A stretch of 64,000 nucleotides of DNA from Galaxea fascicularis (taxonomy: Eukaryota > Cnidaria > Anthozoa > Scleractinia > Euphylliidae), in the NCBI GenBank assembly GCA_948470475.1, contig OX419335.1:21417999-21481998 (forward strand), given 5' to 3'. The translations under genes and the position numbers were made by a program. Numbering within the stretch: the stretch's first letter is position 1; every line of letters starts with the position of its first letter. Of the stretch, positions 38,705 to 49,300 are shown piece by piece. The notes under the pieces were generated by a model that had not been told where the DNA came from, made no database searches, and worked only from the letters and a program-made list of their open reading frames with translations.

Positions 38705-39464
38705 GCCCTGTCATCAAAGTTAAGATGTCATCAAGAGACCCACCCTATATGTCCCTATTAGTCAAGCATCTATATAACCTCGGGAACAAGATCTCTCGTT
38801 ACTGTGGTGCGGTTGAGACCCAAATGCGGCAGGAGAAGATTAATTCTCTCATCCGCATGAATCAAGTGATGGTCGTGAACAGCGAAAATAAGAAACACTC
38901 TAAGGACTCTAAGGGGTGGTGCTACACCGCCAATAGGATCACGGGAAGGAAAACTCAAGATATCCATGTTAGTTTAGTGTTATCTCCTGAGGATATAAAT
39001 GCATATTTCCAATCTATTAAGAGGTATGTAACTCCAGAGCCAATACATATACCTGAGGGGCGCCAGTTCCTACAGTTGATGAACATTTAGTCAGAAATCT
39101 CCTTGTACATCAAAAGAGAACTGCATCTGGACCCGATGAATTCCCATACTGGCTCTGGTGGGACTATACTTCTCACCTCGCTCCAGTTATTACGAAGATC
39201 TTTAACAGCTCCCTTGAACATCATACAGTCCCTTCAATGCATGTGGAAATGGGCAAATGTTTCCCCTATTCCTAAAGAGTCTCCTCTAAATGACTAGCTA
39301 GTTAACACCCATATCACTTACCAACATCATTATGAGGATTTTTGAACGGATTGTCTGCAAGCAAGAGCCGTTATCCCTGCACTCAAGTCAAAAGTTAAAT
39401 CTGAGGCACCGACTTTGTTAAGGTTCTTTCTTTTGACTTCAGCAAAGCGTTTGATTCGGTCAAA
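38705..39464 (+). pseudogene. Broken non-LTR retrotransposon reverse-transcriptase remnant
   Basis: The first open segment, from an in-frame ATG at 38725, encodes RDPPYMSLLVKHL, QEKINSLIRMNQV, RITGRKTQDI and SPEDINAYFQSI. These follow the linker between endonuclease and reverse transcriptase of coral-type LINEs. Near 39060 the frame shifts, and similarity continues as HQKRTASGPDEFPYWLWWDY in frame 3. It then returns to the first frame for WKWANVSPIPKESPL (from 39244), followed by stop codons. After an internal deletion, VLSFDFSKAFDSVK (39423-39464) is the RT block with the first catalytic aspartate. The fingers/palm portion is thus deleted and frameshifted at least twice, and no function remains. 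Clade (CR1/L2/Rex-like) is not resolved. Confidence 0.8.
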
Positions 39465-39600
39465 TAATAACAATAATATTTATTTATACAGCGCAAATTC
39501 AACGTAAGTTTTCAAATGCGCCTTACACTTCTAAACCTTTACAATTCTCAAGTCAAATTTATCAATTCTATCATACATCGTATCAAATCAAATCAAATGC
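39465..39600. repeat. Probable dispersed-repeat end after the RT remnant
   Basis: An AATAATAACAATAATATTTA run is followed by TTTATACAGCGCAAATTC and AAATGCGCCTTACAC. This resembles the simple-repeat-linked end of a short interspersed element, and it abuts the RT remnant exactly where similarity stops. The identification is by appearance only. Confidence 0.35.
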
Positions 39601-39889
39601 GCGCGTGCTAAAAGAGAGTTATAATAACTTGCAACCAAGAGAGTTAACAACAACTGCAATTTGTTTACAGAGAGCTTTAATAATAATAGTTTGTCCAGCA
39701 AATAGCCATGAAGCTAACAAGTACAAACACTTATAACTATGAACTAATATAGAAGTACCAAACATTAAGATATTCGAAGAAATTGTAAGGATCTAAAAAG
39801 AAAAATTGGAGGAAAACGAGAATAACAGATAATAAAGGGAATTATTTATCTAGTTCCACTTTTTGACCTCAAAGAGTCTGCCCTTCTCT

Positions 39890-39985
39890 CCCCTTCTTCT
39901 TCTTCTTCTTGCCTTTCTTGTGGTTGCTTTCCTTCTTTGTGGTCATGTTAATGTTGTTGTTGTTTTTCTTCTTCTTCCTTCGTCC
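39890..39985. repeat. Pyrimidine-rich CTT-type low-complexity tract
   Basis: CTTCTTCTTCTT-type runs alternate with GTTGTTGTT. A leucine-rich open frame here is a by-product of the triplet repeat and should not be read as a gene. Confidence 0.6.
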
Positions 39986-40297
39986 GTTCATTTAGCAGGC
40001 TCCTTGGCTGATTATAATTATCACTTTTTCTTTCAACGTGCGTATTCACGTGTTGCTTATGTCATTGTAAGAAAACTATTTCGTGATTTAAGTCTCACTC
40101 AAATATCTCACCACGGCGACCACATCCTTCTTTTCCAACCCAAGCTGCGGATCAACCTAGCGGCTTAAAGTATACTTCTGGGGTAATCAACGAGAACAAG
40201 AACCCGGATGCTGTGGTAAGAACGTGGTGCACAAAACCCAGTAACACTAAAATTAAAAAAGCTCTTTTCATCTTAAAATGTGAGACGAAAAGAATAG

Positions 40298-40575
40298 CTA
40301 CAATCTTGGACAAAACTGTAGAGAAAATTGAGCTTCAAAGCCTCCTTATGTGAAAACAGTAAATATCGAGTTAGAAGCCACCCCCACCCCCACCCCCCGC
40401 CTTCGCCCTTCCTCCCCCAATTCCATGTTCTTTAAGGCCCCTGTCGTTTTCCTGAGAATGATGCCTTTCCAAGGGGGAAGTTACTGCAGCACCAATGTTG
40501 AGCCATACATTTTGGTGAAGAATTTTTGGACGTCAGGAGGCCACTTTCCTTAGTTAGTTTTGTCCAAGATTGTAG
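40298..40575. mobile_element. MITE-like element with 20-bp perfect terminal inverted repeats
   Basis: CTACAATCTTGGACAAAACT at 40298-40317 is repeated exactly inverted at 40556-40575, delimiting 278 bases. The interior includes a CCCCCACCCCCACC tract and has no transposase. A clear target duplication was not found, so the superfamily is open. Confidence 0.65.
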
Positions 40576-42534
40576 GTGTTATTAAAAGCGGTTCGATTCT
40601 AGAAGCGAGGCTGCAGTTGGCCAAGGGTGGCTATGAATACAAAGTTCGCAACGTCGAGCTCACGTAATCGTGATAACTTGTTCTTGGTTTAGTTATCATG
40701 GTTATAATTACTTATTGACACTCTGCACGTTCTTCTTTACTTCAAAGTTAGGGTTACCGCATACCTTTAGGGGTGTCTTACGTCCAAGTCGCCGTGTAGC
40801 GCGTCCGGTTTAAACTATAGATACCTAAACCCCTATATCAAATTAAAGATTACATAGCTCATACTATCAAACTATACCAAGAATTGTGAAATGAAATGAA
40901 TTGTCCAATTTCTTCAAGACCTTTAAATGTAAGCGCCCCAATCACCTTTTCAAAGCTACAAGCCAAAGCGAATTTTGTCTTTCACAAATTTAATTTGTTT
41001 CTTATTATCCGGACCCAAAGCCCTAAAAAAACATGTCTGCGTTTTGTCATACTCAATTACAGTAAAACGTTATAGACCATTTTCGTTATAGTATTAAAAA
41101 AATGTGAAGTGATCGTGCAAAATTGCTCTCGCAGAAAAAAAAAATTTGCAGACACGTTTTTTTTGTTAATATAATAAACCAGCCACTGTCAAAATTTGAG
41201 AGCAAACGGACAAATTCCCTTTGATTCTTAGCTCTTTAAAGTTTCCCCTTGAAGTGGCAAAAATTGATTCGAGAAAACAGCGCTAAAAATGTCAATGAAA
41301 AGAGTAACTTTTACTTTCGGCCAAAATGAAAAACTGCCATTTAACCGCCAATATTTAGTGTTTTTCAATATTTTTTTTTGACATTAGAGATCACATTTCG
41401 ATTATTACTTTAACCCAAACATCCAAATTTGAAGAAAATTGCCTATAGATATACAGTAACCCTAAGTGATTCTAGCAGTTATGTACTGCCTGAGGCTTGT
41501 TTTTCTATTTTTGGGGGGGACTTATACGTTAAAGAGTTCTAAAGTGTGACGTCACAACAAAATTAAATTTCTGAAATCATGGGATTTGGCGCCATATTTG
41601 GATAGAGCATCCTTTAAAAAGGGTTCTTGCCTAAAATTAGCTCTTTGACTTCCTGGTGATGTACAAGGATTCACAGAGATTTTGTTGTTATTATTAATGT
41701 TTCCCGTTCCCATTCCCTGTTTCCTGTTCTCTACGGTGGTGTTCTAAGTATTTTCTAAGTGAATGATACATATGAAAGAAATCATATGTGAACTGCGGAT
41801 ATGAAATAAAATGACGATCATTCTTCATTTGATTTTTTATTTTCTAAGTGTAGTCTTCTCAGTGCGATTTGTGATGGCATTCACCCTCTCTTCATATATG
41901 CCGCTTGGAGCATCTTGAAGATTGTCGCCAGTTTTAAAGTTTTGTTTTCGTAAGGGTACTAGCTTTCTGCAATCAGTCCAATCTGGACAGGCTGTCTATT
42001 TTTGACTACACTCCTTTATATGGAAGAATATTGTTTTTCCTACCCAGGCTGAATGTTCTTATTCCTCTGCCGATTTTAGGCTGAAAACATTCTTGTGTAT
42101 ATTCTTAAATTACAGCGTAATGTTAGTAGCATCGAACAAACGGCTAGTTCTAGTGCTGTTTTTGGTTTTTTGAAGTTTCGAAAAGGAAGAAAATTACTTT
42201 ATACAGTTTAGTTAAAAACGTATATTGTATTGTACTGTATTTACAAATTTATACCACATAATATTATATTCTTTTCCAAATCTCAGCCTCGGGTTTATTC
42301 TTAAAATATTCTTAAAATTTCGCAAATTTCAGCCTTGATATTCTTATAACTAGTAGTAATCAAAGATTAATAAGTGCGTTCGAAGTTCAATGAATTTAGC
42401 TAAAATCATACAAAAACAGAGGAGGAAATTAGTTGAGAGATTAAATGAGAAAGACAAAGTATTTAAAGAGCCCGCAATTTCTTTGGCCGGCTATTGGGCT
42501 TAAAATTCGTGCGCACGCTTAATAATTATTCAAA
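40576..42534. other. Intergenic, no gene recognised
   Basis: AT-rich sequence, partly resembling old dispersed repeats (A/T runs, TGACGTCACAACAAAATTAAA near 41549). No open frame of interest. Confidence 0.35.
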
Positions 42535-42654
42535 ATGGCGCAGATTTTGAACATCGCCCGTCCAAGTAACCAAAAATCTCGAATCTTCACGCCTGGCATG
42601 CACAGGTATCCCATCGACCACAGGATCCCCAAAGATTACGAAGCGTTCTCCTAA
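42535..42654 (+). CDS. Possible small ORF or first exon (39 codons)
   Basis: The ATG lies in a good initiation context (CAAAATGG: A at -3, G at +4). The same bases also match the YY1-type AAAATGGCG element often found at housekeeping gene starts, and a reversed CCAAT (ATTGG) lies about 40 bases upstream. The 39-residue product starts MAQILNIARPSNQ and ends RIPKDYEAFS. It is more GC-rich than its flanks and has a protein-like mix of residues. A possible donor (CACAG|GTATCC) lies at 42605. I do not recognise the protein. It may be a first exon, a microprotein, a retrocopy scrap or chance. Confidence 0.25.
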   Translation: MAQILNIARPSNQKSRIFTPGMHRYPIDHRIPKDYEAFS

Positions 42655-45121
42655 CGTCGAACGCAAATATATTCTTATAAAAAACAAATAGTGTAGCTAC
42701 GAAAGTAAGGTGTAGACTTACTGTATGTTTATGTTCACCTTGCCTTGGTTGTGAATTTTTGATCCTCTGCGATTTCTTCCAACGCAGACCTAAGGTCAGG
42801 GTTTAATTTTCAGAATAATAAACGACATGTATTGCGAAAGACAAAACGTGTCTAGCCTCGGCTACAATGACTTCTAGTGTGGGAATCCCTGCTTGAGTCA
42901 TACCAACTAGGGTACCATTTTTCAAGAGAAATTATAGTCGGGAAAGCTTTTAGACGCCTAGTAATTGTGATTAAAAGCCATGTGGCACCTGGTATTAACC
43001 GTTGCATGCGGCGAAAATACCCAGGAAAGGCGAGTCACTCGCTATGGTGGAAGGTAAAACCAAAAATGGACTGTCAAAACATGGCGCGATGTAATATGAT
43101 TTAGAACATCGTACCCTCCACTCTAAAGAACTGAAAAAACAAAATGGTAGTCGAAGTTTCCTAATTATCATGACAAGATGTGTCTCTTTCCGTGAAAACC
43201 GAGTATCAGGCCAGACATTTTGTGCACGTCCAAGAATCGTGAACTCACGACGTACGTTTGTTAAAAATAAGCGTCGATTTCCAAATGGCCGCTGTATTAT
43301 CAGTTCTCATTTGTTCGACCCTCAGTCATCACAGAGAGGCAATTTTAGTTTCCGAGCAACAAGTTTAGCTTCGATCTCGATGAAAAACAGGCGAACACAT
43401 TGACTCCCTGAACGGTATTTTTCATAGCTCATTTAATCAAAGCCGCCGATTGTCATGACAGGCGCGTTGGGAGTCATCAAGCATCAATATTTATGTTGAA
43501 TTTCATTCTCTGTAAAATATAGCTTTGAAGCTTTGTAAATTGTTCAGGAGATTTCCGACAAAAATCCCGACATCTGTGATTTTCAGTATCGACAGACACC
43601 TTTAAGGTGCTGTGCCGAATTCATTTGCTGAGATAGTTTGTTTCATAGACTGGACATCATCTTTAGATGTAACATATTTACACGCTAAACATACCCAATA
43701 TTTCTCCTCCTATCAGGGGTCTTCGCAGTTGACAGTTTTGGTGTTTTCATTACGTTGCTTGCCTGATGACATCACGGGATCACAACGCAAAAATCCGGCT
43801 AAGAGGGCGAGCACAGAAATCTCTTAATTTCTCGCATGAAGAGGGAATAAAGGACAGCACACTGCGGCAAAAATTGATTTCCTCATTAAGTAAACTTGAG
43901 GTCGTTACTGTTTTAATTTTTTCTAATGTAGGCCTGTTAAGTTAAAATGGTAAAAAAAGGGAAAAATTACAAAGATCAGAATACATTAGATAACTTTTAT
44001 GTCTATTCAGAGTCATAAAATTTATATTGCATAGTGAAGTATTTTTAACAACTTTCAGATAGATAATAAGTACGATACGACGCAAAAAAGTAAAGACCAA
44101 ACACCATAAGAAAACACGAGCGGACGATTGCAGTTTATTCCCGATGAATACCCTTTGAACAACCGCTCCTGATTGAATGGAGATGCGAAATGTATTTCTA
44201 AGAATTTCCTGAATGGAATTTTTTAAAAAGTTCAATTTGACTTCTCTATTTACTGTTACATTTAATGTGACGCAATAACACCGGATAAAAGGGAATCTTA
44301 GCCACTGTAAATTTGTTTGTAAATACACTTATCGCTTCCAAAGTTAAAGAAGCCAGAAGAAGTGTTAAATTTCCGTCATACAAGTGACATGGGGCAGTAA
44401 AGTGCATCAAGGGAAGTACAAAGTACATGTCTACGAAACGACTGAAACCCAGTTTTGTTTTAGCTGATTGAAGGGAATATTTGGCGTTGCCTGAACAGTG
44501 TGACATAAGTAAAGGAGTTATCTGAAAAATCAGGTATCCAATGTGTTCATCCCTTCAGATGTTTGCGGAAAGGGTTGGTGTACTTCTTCCGTCGTCTTGG
44601 AGAGACGGAACTGTTTCCCTAAGAGAGCGTACTGTTTGTTGACGTTCGCTTTTTGTTTCAGATCATGAATGCTAACATCATTATAAATTCACTCCTTCAT
44701 ATTGACTCTCTTTGCACAAACTCCTTTGTGATTCTGCGGTAGATCTCGACGTTAATTATTCGTTAAGCCAGTCATCGCGGCTAAAGCTGTCATGTCAGTA
44801 AATCCCTCACGTCCCACTAAAATTCTGTCAATCGCGACTTTGTGATCGCGACACACTTCAATTGACTTGATGAGGCAGATAACAGTGAGCCCATCAGATC
44901 GCGCTCGTCACGATTGACTCAGATTTCACCGCCAAGAGCACGTTAATATCACTCATATCGTGTTGAAACAGATGCAAGTAGCCAGCTCAAGCCTTTTGCA
45001 ACGCCGCAGATCCGACATTTCCAATTTGTTCAGCTGCACGAGAGAGATTAGTGGGGCCTCAAGATTTATTTGATGATAGCAGCCAACGCCATAGTATTGA
45101 TGCGTCCAGTTTGTTCACATC
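42655..45121. other. Stretch upstream of the GPCR gene
   Basis: Open frames at 42877-43104, 43170-43403 and 43942-44328 lack recognisable domains or a convincing start. No TATA box, splice acceptor or repeat was assigned. Regulatory DNA of the GPCR gene is expected near 45 kb but not identified. Confidence 0.35.
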
Positions 45122-46300
45122 ATGACCTCAGCTAAACCTTCTCTTTTCTCTACAAGCACAACATGGAAAAACTCTGTGACTGCATCGCTTTCGACGGACC
45201 AAATGACACCTACCTCGGCATTCTATTCCACTAGTCTAGAAGTACCAGAGCCCTTGGCTTCGCTGGTGGTTCGTCTGACAATCTCCGTTCTTATTTTGAT
45301 CCTTAACATAGCGGGAAACATTCTTGTATGCTTCACAGTTTGGAAGAGTCGCAAACTGCGAAGTTTCAGGAATTACTATTACGGCTTGTTCTTGATGAGT
45401 TTGGCCATCGCGGATATGGCAGTCGGTTTGTTCTGCATGCCCTTTATCTTGGTGTACTACGAGACAGGCAAGTATCCGTTTGGATTTTTCGGCTCCACGG
45501 CAGTTTGTAAGCTTATTCCAGCGCTAAGCTTGTTGTGCCAGGGTGCCTCGATTTTCAGCCTTACATCCCTGACTCTCCAACGTTTCATGGGCATTGTTTA
45601 TCCAATGAAAGCAAGATTGACCCTTAGGAAGGTCAAGTTGCTCCTCACATTGGTTTGGTTGTGTGCTTTCTTGTCTGCTTTACCACAAATTATCGTCATG
45701 GATGTCAATCGAAAAGTATTGGGAAAAGACAACAAATATAGCTGTGAGGAGTTCTGGGGCGAACCGCCTCATGACATAATTCTAAAGGAAGGTTATACCT
45801 TGTATTTGTTCGTGGCCGAATATCTCCTTCCATTGGTCATCATCGGAATTGCCTACGGTAAAATGGCTATGGTTCTGTATAGAAGAGATGAGGAGCTTGA
45901 GGGAAGAAAGTCGACCAATGCCAAAACCAAGACGAACCACAAGAAATTTATCCGGTTGCTGATCGTTTTGATCGTGAGCTTTGCTCTGTGCTACCTTCCA
46001 AATCACGTGCTGTTTTTCTGGCTCGATTATGGAACAGGGGCAGACAATCCGTACTTCACTATACTTATGAAGTATTCTCATTTTTGCATTTGGCTCAACA
46101 GCTGTTTAAATCCATACTTGTACGGCGCTCTTGACGACTACTTCAGGCAAAGTTATAAAAGAGTGTTGCGAAGATGCGCAAGGATCGAAGGAAAGGCGCG
46201 AAAAACTCATGCTCGGATAACCCGGCAATTAACGAAAATATATTCCGTTAGAACACAATCCACAGCTGATCCAGATTCCATGGAAAACGAGGAAAGTTGA
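45122..46300 (+). CDS. Class A (rhodopsin-type) G-protein-coupled receptor, neuropeptide-receptor-like
   Basis: Intronless 392-residue seven-helix receptor for the plasma membrane. Landmarks: TM1 with GN (65-66); TM2 with LAIAD (D98, the sodium-site aspartate); Cys129 before TM3 and Cys208 in loop 2 for the conserved disulphide; TM4 with W179; TM5 with YLLPL (P237); TM6 with CYLP (290-293); TM7 with NPYLY (330-334), then a DDYFRQ helix 8. The TM3 end reads QRF (153-155) instead of D/ERY, so the acidic partner of the ionic lock is lost. TM6 has Tyr in place of the usual Trp/Phe toggle. Loop 2 and TM5 (SCEEFWGE, YTLYLFVAEYLLPL) resemble RFamide, NPFF and orexin-type receptors. The ligand cannot be named. 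The N-terminus is Ser/Thr-rich with no clear signal peptide. The start is the first ATG in frame. A single exon is common for cnidarian class A receptors. Confidence 0.9.
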   Translation: MTSAKPSLFSTSTTWKNSVTASLSTDQMTPTSAFYSTSLEVPEPLASLVVRLTISVLILILNIAGNILVCFTVWKSRKLRSFRNYYYGLFLMSLAIADMAVGLFCMPFILVYYETGKYPFGFFGSTAVCKLIPALSLLCQGASIFSLTSLTLQRFMGIVYPMKARLTLRKVKLLLTLVWLCAFLSALPQIIVMDVNRKVLGKDNKYSCEEFWGEPPHDIILKEGYTLYLFVAEYLLPLVIIGIAYGKMAMVLYRRDEELEGRKSTNAKTKTNHKKFIRLLIVLIVSFALCYLPNHVLFFWLDYGTGADNPYFTILMKYSHFCIWLNSCLNPYLYGALDDYFRQSYKRVLRRCARIEGKARKTHARITRQLTKIYSVRTQSTADPDSMENEES

Positions 46301-49300
46301 TCACCATCCGAAAGACAAGATTCGCGATAAACGTTCACCAAACTAGCCGGTTTTTTCAATTGAGCCAGCAAAAAGGGTAACCGGTTGACAAATAGACAGT
46401 CTAGGAATGAAGTTTGCCTTAAATAACATTAGCAACAGACAAAAGCTAGTACTGTAGCAAACAACTCTCATAGAAGTGGGACGCATTTCAGCGAAATTAA
46501 TTTCGCTTCAATTTGTATGACTGGAAAATGCCCTCAGCTTAACAAGAAGATAAGGCTTATGCCGCTGATGACCTGATTTGCATGGCCTGCGTCGTGAGGG
46601 GAATTAATTTCTAGCTTCTAATTATCGTTTAAGCGTTTTATTTGTAGTCATTTTGGATCAATAATTAGGCGTTAAATACTCGTTGTTATTAGCTTTGTTA
46701 AGTTCTACAACGAACGACAATGCGCTGTCGCTCAGGTCTTCCGTCATACTAATGAGTTGTCGTTGTACAAGAGATCCTTACCAACTTTCCTTGATGTGTT
46801 TTAATTTATCTTGTCAAGTTGTTTGCAGCTACGGTCATTCTTGTCATTTCTGCTGCATGTCTCTTTTCTATTCAAATCGATTGCAATTTACTTTCCGAGA
46901 GTCTATTTGTTCAAGTCGCATTGTAGGTCTTTGGAAGTCCGGTGTCAATTAGTTCTCACTTTCAGTTACAAGTGTGGTCATTCCATTAACGTTAAGGCGC
47001 TTCTGGAGAAAGCCCCCACAGGAAATTCACGCACGTACATTGTAAAAACATAAACAAAGGATCAAATGCGCGAAGGAGAAATTCAGTCGACCATCTGTAC
47101 AGAAACAACTGCAATTATAAAGCCCTCGAATGAACGCGTTCGAATTCGAGGAATCGCGACATCTTTGGCAACAGCTGTGGTATGCACTTTTATCCTTATT
47201 TAAGGTAGAAATGTAACAGTTCAGGAAATTGGTGAATCCATCTCCAGCATCTAAGTGTTCACTTAAACGACGTCGCTTTAGCTTTTTTTATTTTAACAAG
47301 CACCCCATAAGGGGACTGCGAGAGGTTCAAGACTCGGTCAGATTTGATTTGGCCATAATGGATTTGTTCTCCTCTCTTGTCCTTCGCTTGATTGTAAATT
47401 TTCGCGCACGCAAGTAATAGATTTTCAGAAAAAAAATCTTGTATGTGCCTCTGAGTAATAAGAAGTAACCATCGTCTCGTTTGAGAAGAAATATTTCCAC
47501 CATGAAATGCAAAGCTCTGGCATAGATGTTTCGTTTTACATTTAGAGAATCAATTTTCCTGAAGTGAAGAGTATGAGGATTACGAAAATTGTTTTCTGTC
47601 TTAGGTTAATCTAAAATCTTTCTGTCGTTACCTAGTGTTTTATAGATTTGTTTTTTCAATTCATGAATTCACCACTTCATTCATTATTCGCTGTACCGAC
47701 GGGAAAATTGTTTAATTGTTTACTAGGGTACAGCTCACCTACAGATCTTATGGAACAAATGCTAAAGAAATTTCATTTGAAAAAATTCCTAAATTGAAGT
47801 ACCTTAATTGTAGTATCAGGTTTGTGAAGTCCTTGCTCGTAACTATTACCAATCATTAAATCACATGTTAGCCAAGTCGTAAATACTAATTGAATTAAAA
47901 TGACATTATATGGTCTATGTTAAGAATGTGAGGAGTGTTTTGTCTACTCTGTTTTTCTCTTTTCCCCTAAGATCAACTAGGATTGATGAGGAAAGTGTGA
48001 GATTCGTTAATGTTGACAATTTCGATCATCGCGAAAATGAGGCGTGTAATTCGTGTACATAGCATGGTATTTCCTTGATAACTTGCAACTGCAATACCTG
48101 TAAAACATTCCTTATTCTCCACGCAATAAGAGAATTTCCCTGAAACATTCTATACCCGGTAAGGTTCAATCATTGTTTTGTGTAACGCGCCGGAATTATT
48201 AAAAGTTCTATCGACTTGAACGAATTCAAATCTATTTACTAGTGGTTTCTTATGGTGCCATTAGTTTATATATAATCTGGAGGGTTCTTTTCTGAAAATT
48301 TTGAACTAAAGTGGTTATTTCGGCTGTAAAAGCATCGCTACAGACACAAAGATGTTGTGTTTAAAGTGACTCCGATGCTATCATGAGATCTAAACGATAA
48401 GGGAGGGAAGACCGCTCCATCAACACACCTTAAAGAATGTGAGGATTTTTAGAGCCGTTAACATACAAAGAACAAAATGAGACTGATATACTTTAAATGC
48501 ACCGAGAATAGTTTTCAACTTCTGCCTCCGCTGATTAATTGGCGGCAACTGACAAGATTTGGCTGAAGTCGTGAAATCGCGGTGAAATGCGATTAACTGG
48601 TTAAAAATGATTTCGTGCGTGTACTCAACCTAGCGAATTCCAACGTTTGTGTACTTTTGGCGCAAGGCTCTCATACGATGTTTTTATTTCTTTATGATTG
48701 GTCTGCTTTGTTCATTATGATGAAAGGTGCCACTATAAAAACAACGCTTCTATTTTAATTTTGCCTGTTTGCTTGCGGTTAGTACTTAATGATCCGTTTG
48801 ACCTGCAGAAAATTAATTATTTCTGAGCGAAGCGATAGCACGAGCACGCTCCAAAAAGTAAGTAGAAATCGAGACTTAGCTAGATATGTAATGGTTTTTA
48901 GGTGCATTAATTGATTTGGCGTTGTATGCAATTGATAAATGCAAGACCCACTGTAACCCCAGTTCCCGGCAGGCCGGTTTACACGTAACCGCTGCAGAAA
49001 GGCTAATCTGGTGGACCAGTGCAAGCCAATGGTACAACCATTGAAACGGCAACCGTATGGACAGCGAACGTTTTCGCTATTACATTTGGAATTCAACCTG
49101 ACTCGGTTACTTTATGATGTGAAAGAGTGGAGATATCGGGATAAATGGTTACGGAAACTACCTTTCAGAAAAAGAGAAAGTCAGTACTACACGTTATATC
49201 ATAGTTAACCAGGGACTGATTATGAAAGCCTGGGAATTGCAAATGCAGGAATAGTACGGTCGCAATAGATGTTGAACCGACCGTGACCCTGCACAATCTT

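Noticed and set aside
39863..40168. Hydrophobic leucine-rich open frame
   Set aside because: Produced by CTT/GTT triplet low complexity.
43942..44328. Minus-strand open frame of 128 codons
   Set aside because: Composition of random AT-rich translation, no domain and no context supporting a gene.
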